Assembly (NCBI GenBank): GCA_038522635.1
Contig: JBCBJZ010000031.1
Coordinates: 1-26,443, forward strand
Direction: 5' to 3'
DNA: 26,443 nt
DNA from: JBCBJZ01 sp038522635
GTDB taxonomy: Bacteria > Pseudomonadota > Alphaproteobacteria > Rhizobiales > Hyphomicrobiaceae
Each line of letters begins with the position of its first letter. Position 1 is the stretch's first letter. This document shows, piece after piece, positions 14,388 through 22,441 of this stretch. Position numbers and translations under genes: made by a program. The notes below the pieces were generated by a model. It worked only from the letters and a program-made list of their open reading frames with translations. It was not told the origin of the DNA and did not search any database.

Positions 14388-15568
14388 GCGATCGTGGTGA
14401 GAGGCTTGTCGACCTCTCCGAAGTGGTTGGTTGGCAACGCCCGCCGCTGCCGCCAGGCTCTGCGATCGGCATCTTGGGTAGCGGTCAGTTAGGCCGGATG
14501 CTGGCGCAGGCCGCAGCGCGGCTGGGCTTCAACGTGCACATCTACTGCCCGACGTCCGGCCCAGCCTTCGATGTCTCACGCCACACAACGAAGGCTGCGT
14601 TCGATGACCGTGCGGCCCTGACCGTGTTCGCCGAGCGGGTGGACGTCATCACCTACGAGTTTGAGAACGTGCCGGTGGATGCGGTCCGCCTGTTGGCTGG
14701 CCGCAAGCCGGTGGCGCCCGGCCTGCAAGCGCTTAGCGTCGCGCAGGACCGGCTGAGCGAAAAGACGTTCCTGCGGGATCTCGGCTTGCCCCTCGCCCGC
14801 TTTGAGTCGGTCGATAGCGAAGCGGCGTTGGCAGCTGCCCTGCAGACGCTTGATGCGCCTTGCCTGCTGAAAACGCGGCGTTTCGGCTACGACGGCAAAG
14901 GGCAAGTGGCCCTTCAGCCTGGCGATGACGTCGCGCTGGCCTGGCAGGAGATGGCTGGCCACCCGGCTGTGCTGGAGCAAAGGGTTAGCTTCGCGCAGGA
15001 ATTGTCCGTGCTTCTGGTGCGCGGCCGTGACGGGGGCATGGCGAGCTACGACTGCCCGACCAACACGCATCAAGATGGCATATTGCGTTCAAGCGTGGTG
15101 CCGGGCGACTTACCGCTGAGTGTGTACACGCAGGCTGTGGCCATGGCCGAAAAGGTCGCGACGGCGCTCGACTACGTGGGCGTGCTGGCGGTCGAACTTT
15201 TCTACACGGGCGGTGAAGCCAACGGGAGCGATGCTGCGGGTGATGCTGGGCCTGATGCGGGCGGCACCCCGGGCGTGCCGCTGGTGATCAACGAGATCGC
15301 GCCGCGGGTCCATAACTCAGGCCATTGGACCAGCGAGGCCTGCGTGGTGGACCAGTTCGAAAACCACATGCGCGCCATCGCCGGCTGGCCGCTGGGGCCG
15401 TGCGGCCGCCACAGCGATTGCGAGATGACGAACCTGCTCGGCGATGACGTCGCGGGATGGCTGGATCTCGCCCGCGAAAGCGAGGGGCGGCTACACATCT
15501 ACGGCAAGCGAGAAGCCCGCGATGGGCGCAAGATGGGGCACATCACGCGCCTGAAACAGCGGACTTAG
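14384..15568 (+). CDS. purK: N5-carboxyaminoimidazole ribonucleotide synthase
   Basis: PurK makes N5-CAIR from AIR, bicarbonate and ATP, feeding PurE. The 394-residue ATP-grasp enzyme shows IGILGSGQLGRMLAQAAARLG after an N-terminal extension of about 25 residues. It continues with ITYEFENVP, CLLKTRRFGYDGKGQ, the active-site segment INEIAPRVHNSGHWT, and a C-terminal HIYGKREARDGRKMGHI. A short Gly/Asp/Ala insert (about residues 277-292) sits just before VINEIAPR and is not usual for the family. The start overlaps the purE stop by ATGA. The final codons are CGG ACT TAG, where the TAG belongs to the YTAGAG edge of the downstream repeat element. Confidence 0.96.
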   Translation: MSDRGERLVDLSEVVGWQRPPLPPGSAIGILGSGQLGRMLAQAAARLGFNVHIYCPTSGPAFDVSRHTTKAAFDDRAALTVFAERVDVITYEFENVPVDAVRLLAGRKPVAPGLQALSVAQDRLSEKTFLRDLGLPLARFESVDSEAALAAALQTLDAPCLLKTRRFGYDGKGQVALQPGDDVALAWQEMAGHPAVLEQRVSFAQELSVLLVRGRDGGMASYDCPTNTHQDGILRSSVVPGDLPLSVYTQAVAMAEKVATALDYVGVLAVELFYTGGEANGSDAAGDAGPDAGGTPGVPLVINEIAPRVHNSGHWTSEACVVDQFENHMRAIAGWPLGPCGRHSDCEMTNLLGDDVAGWLDLARESEGRLHIYGKREARDGRKMGHITRLKQRT

Positions 15569-15669
15569 AGTCGGTTCGCTTCAGGTTGAAGCGGAACCGA
15601 CATCTAAGCTCTTGTTTTGCCGTTCATCTTTCGCCTCAGATGATTCCACTTGAAGCGGATGAACGCTAG
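15565..15669 (+). repeat. Element B copy 1: CTAG-bounded double-hairpin repeat
   Basis: A 105-bp element directly after purK. Left border is TTAG (15565-15568) and right border CTAG (15666-15669). The first hairpin pairs GTCGGTTCGCTTCA with TGAAGCGGAACCGAC, with one mismatch. The second is GTTCATC ... GATGAAC with the inner stem CGCCTCA / TGAAGCG. An inverted copy of the whole element lies at 23811-23915. Comparing its two ends with each other suggests an imperfect 18-bp terminal inverted repeat. The left edge supplies the purK stop codon. Confidence 0.88.
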
Positions 15670-15814
15670 CGCAACGGGCGCAAACTGTGGCCAAATCCCT
15701 GCACTTCGCCCCTCACAGTGCAACAGAAGTGCCACAGCGTTAGACCTGTCCTGAGCCCTGTTCTAGGTTGTGTCCGCAATGCAGCGGCACGAACCTCTAA
15801 CGCCTTGTTTTGCC
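15670..15814. other. Spacer between element B and the hairpin array, with a diverged B-like left half
   Basis: No gene is visible. The part from about 15760 onward resembles the middle of element B, including ACCTCTAACGCCTTGTTTTG against the ACATCTAAGCTCTTGTTTTG of copy 1. This suggests a decayed third B copy merging into the array that follows. The rest, including a CTAG near 15773, is unassigned. Confidence 0.5.
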
Positions 15815-16026
15815 TTCCGTCTTTCGCCTCCGGTGATGCCACCTGACGCGGATGAACACTCAAGTTCTGTCGTTCATCTTTCGCCGCAGGTGGGACCACC
15901 CGCAGCGGATGAACACTCAGTCCTTTCGTTCATCTTTCGCCCCAGGTGAAGCCACCTGAGGCGGATGAACACTCAGTCCTGTCGTTCATCTTTCGTCCCA
16001 GGTGAAGCCACCTGAGGCGGATGAAC
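15815..16026 (+). repeat. Tandem array of four B-type hairpins, 56-57 bp period
   Basis: Four head-to-tail hairpin units end in GGATGAAC near 15857, 15914, 15970 and 16026. The last three begin with GTTCATC at 15872, 15928 and 15984, so the period is 56 bp. Inner stems vary but covary: CGCAGG with the paired ACCACCCGCAG side in unit 2, CCCAGGTG / CACCTGAGG in units 3 and 4. The spacers (ACTCAGTCCTT and similar) are also repeated. The final ATGAAC overlaps an apparent but probably false start of the next gene. It may end purK transcription or protect its 3' end; that is inference. Confidence 0.88.
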
Positions 16027-16041
16027 TTTGAGAGGGTCGTC

Positions 16042-16782
16042 ATGCGGATCATCCTACAAGCCATCGCCCTGAGCGTCTGCTGCGGGCTGATCGTTGCTGG
16101 CGGCATGGCGCATGCCCAAAGCCCGCGCGCGAAAATCTACCTATCGCCTGCCGAGATCGAGGCGATCCGCAAAGGCAGCGGGTGCCGCTCGCTGGTTCGC
16201 CAGTTTCTCGCGCTGCAGGACCGGATGAACGCGGGCAACGTCCAGACCGACTTCTACGACCTCAACATCATGCCGACGAACGAGCTCGTGAAGAACCGGC
16301 GTGGTCGCTACTACGTCGTCTACCTGAAGGACGCGAGCCAGCGCGCGCGCTTCAGGTTCCCCGGCGGACGTTACGTTATCCAGGACTTCGAAACGCGTTT
16401 CCGCCGCGCCATGAGTAGCTTCGTACGCGAAGTTCTGGCCGTCATCGAGGGTGGGGCTGACTACGAGATCTTCGTGCGCGGCAGTTCCAGCAACTCGCCC
16501 ATGAGCCGCCGCCGCACGCTGCGCGAAGACTTCAACTTCGCGCAGATTGGCTACCTGCCAAAGATCGCCGCCGACCGTTACGCGGCCTTACCGCCAGCGG
16601 TGCATACGGTGCCGAACGCTTACACCAATGATGATCTGCCGTTCTTGCGCGCAGCCTTCATGAAGGACGTGGTGAAGCGCTTTTATCCTCTGAAGGAGCC
16701 TAAGGTTCTGCAAAGCGAAGTGGCTCAAAGCGCAAGCGCGACAGCGCAGTTCGCCGAGCTGATCTTGTTCGTGGACTGGTAG
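16042..16782 (+). CDS. Exported protein of unknown function, paralog 1
   Basis: I do not recognise this 246-residue protein. It starts with a signal peptide (IILQAIALSVCCGLIVAGGMAHA, cleavage predicted near AHA-QS), so it should be periplasmic or outer-membrane associated. Motifs shared with the next gene are IYLSPAEIEAIRKGSGC, DFYDLNIMPTNELVK, RGRYYVVYLKDA, YEIFVRGS, DLPFLRAAF and the C-terminal QFAELILFVDW. The alternation of short strands and helices in the second half is loosely reminiscent of OmpA-C-like domains, but I cannot establish that. The ATG at 16042 is preferred because GAGAGG lies about 6 bases upstream and the signal peptide begins there. The in-frame ATG at 16021 is part of the repeat array. 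Confidence 0.8.
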   Translation: MRIILQAIALSVCCGLIVAGGMAHAQSPRAKIYLSPAEIEAIRKGSGCRSLVRQFLALQDRMNAGNVQTDFYDLNIMPTNELVKNRRGRYYVVYLKDASQRARFRFPGGRYVIQDFETRFRRAMSSFVREVLAVIEGGADYEIFVRGSSSNSPMSRRRTLREDFNFAQIGYLPKIAADRYAALPPAVHTVPNAYTNDDLPFLRAAFMKDVVKRFYPLKEPKVLQSEVAQSASATAQFAELILFVDW

Positions 16783-16913
16783 GCGGCTTGGCCGGGCCGT
16801 TGGCCAAACTGGCGGGCTGCCGGAATTGAGCTGATCGATGACGTCGGCCCCAACGTTCGCCTCTGCCATCGACCGGTGGCATTCACCCCTGACAGGGCCA
16901 CGCTTGGCCCGGA

Positions 16914-17786
16914 ATGAACATGAGGAACCGCGTGATGGGTTGGGAACGGGCCTTTGACACGAAGAGCCGCGCATCCGCGTTCAGGTCTGCTGCCGCGGTG
17001 ACGGCGTTTGCGGCGCTGACAATCGCGCAGACCCCGCTCGCGCAGGCGTCCGGCGCTGACTGTCTGCCGCAGTTGCACCTGGTGCAAAGCGCCGATGGTG
17101 GGCCGGCACGTGCAGCATCACCTGCCGCCGATGAGCCGGCCATCTATTTGACGCCCGCCGAGATCGAGGAGATCCGCGAAGGGTCCGCCTGCAAGCGGTT
17201 TGTGCGGCAAATCCTGGCGCTCAAAAAGAAGCTGTCGGAAACCGGCCTGAAGACGAACTTCTACGACATCGACATCATCCCCAACAACGAGCTGGTTAAG
17301 GGCAAAAAGGGCACCTACTACACGGTCTACCTGAAGGATGCCCGCCGCCGCCGTCGCTTGCAATTTCCGGATGCGCGGTACGTGTTGCGCCGCACCCGCC
17401 GCCTGCGCGCCTCGCTGTCGAAATTCGTGCGCGATGTGGTGGCGCCGTTGCAGTCGGGCGTGCGCTACACCCTCTACGTCCGCGGTCGCGCAAGCGCGCG
17501 AACCATGCGGCCGCGCCGGCAGGTCCGCCGCCAGCGCTTCGATCAGGTGACGTATCTGCCCGAGACGTCCGCCGACGTTTACGACGCCAACCAGACCCGG
17601 ACGGTTGAAATCGGTCGACGCTACGACAACGAGACCCTGCCATTCCTGCGGGCGGCGTTCCTGCAAAAGACGGTGGCTGATCTGATCCCGTTCGCCGCGC
17701 CCAAGATCCTCGAGAGCAAGGTTTCGGATTCGCGCGCGCGCCGCGAGCAATTCGCTGAGTTGCTGCTGTTCGTGGAATGGAAGTAG
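16914..17786 (+). CDS. Exported protein of unknown function, paralog 2
   Basis: A 290-residue paralog of the preceding gene. Shared motifs in the same order are IYLTPAEIEEIREGSAC, NFYDIDIIPNNELVK, KGTYYTVYLKDA, YTLYVRGRA, TLPFLRAAFLQKTV and QFAELLLFVEW. Its middle is much more basic (RRRRRLQF, RRTRRLRAS, MRPRRQVRRQRF). The signal-like segment AAAVTAFAALTIAQTPLAQASG comes after about 25 residues, followed by a variable linker with a Cys not found in paralog 1. The ATG at 16935 has AGGAA 7 bases upstream and may be the true start; 16914 is the longest form. It lies 131 bp after paralog 1 on the same strand, consistent with tandem duplication and joint transcription. Confidence 0.8.
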   Translation: MNMRNRVMGWERAFDTKSRASAFRSAAAVTAFAALTIAQTPLAQASGADCLPQLHLVQSADGGPARAASPAADEPAIYLTPAEIEEIREGSACKRFVRQILALKKKLSETGLKTNFYDIDIIPNNELVKGKKGTYYTVYLKDARRRRRLQFPDARYVLRRTRRLRASLSKFVRDVVAPLQSGVRYTLYVRGRASARTMRPRRQVRRQRFDQVTYLPETSADVYDANQTRTVEIGRRYDNETLPFLRAAFLQKTVADLIPFAAPKILESKVSDSRARREQFAELLLFVEWK

Positions 17787-18051
17787 CCGTGGCCGACGTT
17801 TTGGTGAGGGCGGACGGAGGCGAAGGTCAGACCCTGGGCGTCCGACGATCGACGATCGGTCACGGGACTGACGTCTTTTTCGCTTAAAGCCCACGCTTCA
17901 CGTGGAGCCGGAGGCTGACGTTTGTGTGGTGGTTGTGACGTTATGGATCGCCTCAGGTGTTCCACCTTCGGCAGAAGAGCTTTAAAGCCTCCACAGGTGA
18001 AGTATGGGCGGGCCGGTTCGCGGTCGTGCCGTGCGTGAAGAGGGCATCATC

Positions 18052-18408
18052 ATGGGGCGGATGGTCATCATTCTGATCGGGCTTATGCTGCTTTTGGGCG
18101 CTGTGGGCCTCTACAGCTACCGGGCGGGCTGGCTGCCGCAGTCGATGAGCGAGCAGGTCACCCGTAACCTGCCGCCAAGCGTGGGCGACCGCATCCGCCC
18201 GCGCGAGCAACGCCGGGCCACGCGTTCGCTGCGTCGGGAAGAGCGTCGCGCCGATCGCGAAGCGCGGCGGGCCGAACGCCAAGCACAACGGGACGGCGAC
18301 GGCTGGCTGTCGTTCGAAAACATCCTGGACATGCTGAACCTGGTGGTCGGCGTCGTCGGCATCTGGCTCGCCATCATGGGCACCCGCGGCCGCACGCGCC
18401 GCGCTTGA
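18052..18408 (+). CDS. Small membrane protein, two predicted membrane segments
   Basis: An unrecognised 118-residue protein. A first membrane segment lies at about 4-22 (MVIILIGLMLLLGAVGLYSY) and a second at about 91-110 (ILDMLNLVVGVVGIWLAIMG). Between them is a very basic, Arg-rich helical stretch at about 52-82 (QRRATRSLRREERRADREAR and onward) that probably faces the cytoplasm and could touch nucleic acid or lipid head groups. AGAGGG 8 bases before the ATG at 18052 supports that start over the ATG at 18004. Codon use looks normal for the window. Confidence 0.68.
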   Translation: MGRMVIILIGLMLLLGAVGLYSYRAGWLPQSMSEQVTRNLPPSVGDRIRPREQRRATRSLRREERRADREARRAERQAQRDGDGWLSFENILDMLNLVVGVVGIWLAIMGTRGRTRRA

Positions 18409-18623
18409 AGCTCTGAACGTTGGCGCGCGGATTGGCGATGTGACGCATCGTGCTGCGACTGGCCGCCGGCGGACTGTCTTGTCAGTTTCATGACCGACCG
18501 TTAGGGTTCGGCCGTGCCGCCGCACAGCAGCGCCGTGCATTGTTAAGCCTCTGATCTTTCATCATCTTTTGCGCTCTCCCATGGCTCGTCCGGGCTAGCC
18601 GAGCGCACATAAGCGATCCCACC

Positions 18624-19511
18624 ATGACCACGTCAGACCACGCCGCCGCAGCGCGCGGCGCATCGATCCCCGTGATCACGTCTGTTCAATCGATCGCGCA
18701 GGCGAGCCGCGCCTGGATCGTTGACATCTGGGGCGTGATCCATAACGGCGCCCGCCTCTTCCCGGACGCGGTCGCCGCCTGCAAGGCCTTCCGCGCAGCA
18801 GGCGGCATCGTGGTGCTGGTCACCAACGCGCCCCGACCGACCGCCGCAATCGAGCAACAGCTTGAAACCATGGGCGTTCCGGATGGCACCTACGACGCCA
18901 TCGTGACGTCAGGCGATGTGACGCGCGGCTTGATCCGCAACCACGTGGGACAGCCGATCTATCACCTGGGGCCTGAACGCGACGTGTCCGTTTTTGACGG
19001 GATCGATGTGCGCTTTGCCAACGCCGAAGATGCGGTCGCCGTGGTCAACACCGGGCTCTTCGACGATATCACCGAGACGCCGGACGATTACGCCGCCATG
19101 CTGGCCGGGTTTCACGCTCGCAACCTGCCGATGATCTGCGCCAACCCGGACATCACCGTCGAACGCGGCGATGACCTGGTCTATTGCGCCGGGGCGTTGG
19201 CCCAGGCCTATCAAGCCATGGGGGGCGTGGTCGCCTACGCGGGCAAACCGCATCCGCCCATCTACGAAGCGGCCTTTGCACACATGGACACGGTGGCCAG
19301 AGCGTCCGTGCCACGCGATCAGATCGTATGTATTGGGGATGGCCTGCGCACCGACATGAAGGGCGCGGCGACCATGGGGCTGCGCGCGGTCTTCGTGCCA
19401 AGCGGCGTCGATATGGGCAAAGGCGGCCAGGCCACGCAGGCGGAAATCGATGCCGCCTTCGCGGACGGCGCATTCAAGCCTGAGGCCGCTCAATTCGGCC
19501 TCAGGTGGTGA
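18624..19511 (+). CDS. HAD-superfamily IIA hydrolase, TIGR01459 type
   Basis: A 295-residue HAD class IIA protein, related to NagD/p-nitrophenyl phosphatase-like enzymes. Motif I reads IVDIWGVIHNG, with nucleophile Asp34; the usual second Asp of DxD is a tryptophan (Trp36), as I recall for the TIGR01459 group. Motif II is LVTNAPRP, motif III the lysine in YAGKPHPPIYEAA, and motif IV IGDGLRTDMKGAATMG. The Asp-to-Trp change removes the normal acid/base residue, so phosphatase activity is uncertain. The start MTTSDHAAAARG is the first ATG; no strong ribosome binding site is seen. It converges with the aldolase gene. Confidence 0.88.
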   Translation: MTTSDHAAAARGASIPVITSVQSIAQASRAWIVDIWGVIHNGARLFPDAVAACKAFRAAGGIVVLVTNAPRPTAAIEQQLETMGVPDGTYDAIVTSGDVTRGLIRNHVGQPIYHLGPERDVSVFDGIDVRFANAEDAVAVVNTGLFDDITETPDDYAAMLAGFHARNLPMICANPDITVERGDDLVYCAGALAQAYQAMGGVVAYAGKPHPPIYEAAFAHMDTVARASVPRDQIVCIGDGLRTDMKGAATMGLRAVFVPSGVDMGKGGQATQAEIDAAFADGAFKPEAAQFGLRW

Positions 19512-19644
19512 AGCGGATCGGCTTTCGAGGTCATCCACCTTACAACGCGATCTGATTTCGTGCAGCGCAGCGCGAACCCGCGCAGCCGATCACGCATGAC
19601 CCAGGCAGTCGACCTCACAGGCCGCCTGCCTAACGCAGCCGGCC

Positions 19645-20688
19645 TCAGGCAGCGTTTTCCATGTCAGCCGACCACGTGCCGCGCGCCGCAGCCCCGTTCA
19701 TCGCGGCCCGGTGCGTGAAGGCCCTTTGCGCGGCCGCGACATTCTCCGGCTTGCCGCCCCACGCCTTGAGCGCTGCGGCCTGCAACGCGCGCCCGTAAGA
19801 GAACGTCAGCGCCCACGGCAGCGCGCCCATCGCGTTCATCGCCGAAAGGTGCGCCGTCGCTTCTTCATCGCTCTGCCCGCCGGACAAAAACGCAATGCCT
19901 GGCACGGCCGGCGGCACGCAGGCCTTCAGACAGGCCACCGTCTTTTCAGCCACTTCTTCAACGCTTGCCTTTTGCGCCGAGCCCTGCCCGGGGACCACCA
20001 TGTTCGGCTTTAAGATGGTGCCTGCCAGGTCGACGTTGGCCTCAAACAGCTCATCGTAAAGCGCTTTCAGCGCCCACGTGGTGACCCGCAAACACGTGTC
20101 GATGTCGTGGTTGGCCTCCGGCCCGTCCATCAACACTTCCGGCTCGACAATCGGCACGATGCCAGCTTCCTGGCAGGTGATCGCGTAGCGGGCGAGCGCG
20201 TGGGCATTCGCTTTGATGCAGGACCAGCTCGGCCGGCCGTCGGCGGCAATCGTGATCACCGCGCGCCATTTCGCAAAGCGCGCGCCGAGCTCGTAGTATT
20301 CCGCCATGCGCCCAGGCAAGCCGTCCAACCCCTCGGTGAGCTTTTCACCGGGCCGCCCCGCCATGTCCTTGGCGCCCTGGTCGACTTTGATACCGGGCAC
20401 CGCGCCTGCGTCCTGAATGAGCTTGACGAGCGGCGTTCCATCTGCCGCACTCTGGCGCAGCGTCTCGTCAAACAGGATCACGCCCGAGATCGATTGGGTC
20501 ATCGCATCGTGCGCGCGAAACAGCATCTCGCGGTAGGCGCGGCGATGATCCTCGGTGTTTTCGACGTTGATCGAATCCAGCCGCTTTTTGATCGTACCGG
20601 TGCTTTCGTCAGCGGCCAGGATGCCTTTTCCCGGCGCGACCATGGCTTGAGCGATGTCGTGTAGCGATTGGGGCGTAGGGTGGGACAT
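19645..20688 (-). CDS. Class I fructose-bisphosphate aldolase
   Basis: This glycolytic and gluconeogenic enzyme cleaves fructose 1,6-bisphosphate through a Schiff base. The 347-residue product matches the classical class I family. It shows GKGILAADESTGTIKKRL near the N-terminus, then FAKWRAVI with Lys140, IVEPEVLMDG with catalytic acids, and AGTILKPNMV with the Schiff-base lysine at Lys227. FLSGGQSDEEATAHLSAMN and TFSYGRALQAAALKAW follow. The ATG at 20688 is chosen because GGAG lies 6-7 bases upstream; ATGs at 20700 and 20712 are alternatives. It is convergent with the HAD gene and divergent from the beta-propeller gene. Confidence 0.95.
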   Translation of the reverse strand: MSHPTPQSLHDIAQAMVAPGKGILAADESTGTIKKRLDSINVENTEDHRRAYREMLFRAHDAMTQSISGVILFDETLRQSAADGTPLVKLIQDAGAVPGIKVDQGAKDMAGRPGEKLTEGLDGLPGRMAEYYELGARFAKWRAVITIAADGRPSWSCIKANAHALARYAITCQEAGIVPIVEPEVLMDGPEANHDIDTCLRVTTWALKALYDELFEANVDLAGTILKPNMVVPGQGSAQKASVEEVAEKTVACLKACVPPAVPGIAFLSGGQSDEEATAHLSAMNAMGALPWALTFSYGRALQAAALKAWGGKPENVAAAQRAFTHRAAMNGAAARGTWSADMENAA

Positions 20689-21002
20689 GGTGTTCTCCAT
20701 CGGCGGTGCCATCGGGGGCGATCCGCGAGCGGGCTGAAAGAGCGGTCAAGGCCCGATTTTGCGCTCAAGCTCGGCGCAGGTGAAGGGGCTGACATTTGGG
20801 GCGGCCTGAACGCGTTTGTGGCGTTGATGCAACCGCGCTGTCAGATAGCCCGATTGTTGGCTACAAACCAGACGAGGCCACGGAAAGTTGGGGGCGCTCG
20901 CGCATGGACCGATGCCGGGATTGTGCCGGTGACCACGCGCACTTCGCAGCGAGATGCGGGCCACAGGGTTCGCGCAAGCCATTTCAACGACGGGATCATT
21001 TC
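20689..21002. other. Divergent intergenic region, aldolase / beta-propeller
   Basis: This 314-bp gap must hold promoters for the two divergent genes. I see no convincing -35/-10 pair, operator palindrome, repeat element or small gene. The YTAG-bounded repeats found elsewhere in the window are absent here. Confidence 0.4.
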
Positions 21003-22289
21003 ATGACGGACACGCCACAGTCATCGCTGACACGCCGCAAGCTTCTCGGCTACGGCGGCAAACTTGCCGCCGCCAGCGCCACCGCATCGCTCCTTCCTGG
21101 CATCGCGGGTGAGGACACGGCGCAAGCTGCACGCATCAAACTGCCGCCGTGGGCCTACGGTCGCACCAGCGCTGCCACCGACACGGTTTTGATGTTCCGC
21201 GGCAACCCGGCGCATACTTTCTACGGCACCGGGCCGATCCCCGACGCCCCGCGCCGCTTGTGGCGGTTTCGTACCGCCTCGATCCGCAACGTGATCCGTG
21301 GCCGTCCAACGGTCTGGACCGGCACCGGGTGGACCGGCACCGCTGTGGTGCTCGGCAACTACGTCTTCGTGGGCTCGGTCGGCGGCTACGTTTACGCGTT
21401 CGAGCGGCGCACCGGGAAGCTCGTTTGGAAGCACCGTGGTGGCGGCATGTTCAAGGGCTCGCTATGCGCCTATGAGAACCGGCTTTACATCGGCAACACC
21501 GACAACCTGCTGCGCTGCCTTGATGCGACCACGGGGCGGCGGATCTGGACGCACAACACCGGGCGCGATCTGGATTCATCACCCTGCGTGGTGGACGGCC
21601 GCCTCTACATCGCCGGCGAAAACGGCTTCGCGCGCTGCATCAATCCACGCACGGGCAAACTCATTTGGAAGACGTTCATGGGCGGCATCGGACCGGGCAC
21701 GTTGCCCGGTTCGAACGGTTCGGAGACGTCACCCGCCGTCGCCGATGGCGATTATTACGCCGTCAATTATCACGGCAAAATGTTCTGCCTCGACATCAAG
21801 CGCGGCAAGGTGCGGTGGACGGCGCGCACCGGGGATGACACCGATGCGTCCCCCGTGGTGGCGGGCGAGTTCGTCTATGCGGCGGCCGAAGAAAAGGCGC
21901 CGTATTTGCATTGTTTTGAACGCGAGAAGGGCCGGCCCGTCTGGCGTTACGACGGGAACCGGGGCGGGTATTATTCGACACCGGCCGTGGTCGGCGATCG
22001 CATTTACATCGGCGGTGAAGACGCGCGTCTGCATTGCGTGAACGCCCGAACGGGCAAACAGATTTGGACGTTCAAGACGGGCGCGGCGATCTGGTCATCG
22101 CCAGCCGTGGTCGATGGCAAGGTGGTGTTCGGATCGCGCGATGGGCGGCTTTACATCGTCGATGCGCAAACCGGCACGCTGATCTGGAAGACCCGTGTGG
22201 ATGGCCGCATCATCTCGTCACCCTGCATCGTCGATGGCACGATCTACATCGGCACGGCGACCGGCTATTTCTACGCGTTCGGCGCGTAG
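21003..22289 (+). CDS. Tat-exported PQQ-binding-like beta-propeller protein
   Basis: A 428-residue periplasmic beta-propeller. The N-terminus SLTRRKLLGYGGKLAAASATASLLPGIA is a twin-arginine signal peptide. At least seven blades follow, each ending in the signature (x)TGxxxW: RTGKLVWKH, TTGRRIWTH, RTGKLIWKT, KRGKVRWTA, EKGRPVWRY, RTGKQIWTF and QTGTLIWKT. Blades are joined by SSPxVVDGxxYIG segments. Such domains occur in BamB-like scaffolds and PQQ dehydrogenases; the Asp/Arg and disulfide features of a full dehydrogenase are not evident, so an enzyme role is not supported. The ATG at 21003 starts at the Tat signal; the frame is open upstream to 20796. Confidence 0.88.
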   Translation: MTDTPQSSLTRRKLLGYGGKLAAASATASLLPGIAGEDTAQAARIKLPPWAYGRTSAATDTVLMFRGNPAHTFYGTGPIPDAPRRLWRFRTASIRNVIRGRPTVWTGTGWTGTAVVLGNYVFVGSVGGYVYAFERRTGKLVWKHRGGGMFKGSLCAYENRLYIGNTDNLLRCLDATTGRRIWTHNTGRDLDSSPCVVDGRLYIAGENGFARCINPRTGKLIWKTFMGGIGPGTLPGSNGSETSPAVADGDYYAVNYHGKMFCLDIKRGKVRWTARTGDDTDASPVVAGEFVYAAAEEKAPYLHCFEREKGRPVWRYDGNRGGYYSTPAVVGDRIYIGGEDARLHCVNARTGKQIWTFKTGAAIWSSPAVVDGKVVFGSRDGRLYIVDAQTGTLIWKTRVDGRIISSPCIVDGTIYIGTATGYFYAFGA

Positions 22290-22441
22290 AGCAGCGGGCG
22301 TTGGTGCCGGTGCCTGGTGTCCGGTTTGTGTGTGGCCGCGGGGCTGATCAGCGGGGTGTTGCGCCCGAGCGTGCTGCCGACCTGCGATGGCCCCGCTGTA
22401 GTATCGGGACTGACGGCGGCGGTAGGCGGCTGGCGGTCGGC

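Noticed and set aside
15815..16026. Possible CRISPR array
   Set aside because: The spacers are repeated, not unique, the units are long palindromes, and no cas genes are present.
17941..18003. Possible degenerate B-type hairpin (GCCTCAGGTGTTCCACCTT)
   Set aside because: Only part of the inner stem is similar and there are no CTAG borders or GATGAAC end, so I could not separate it from chance.
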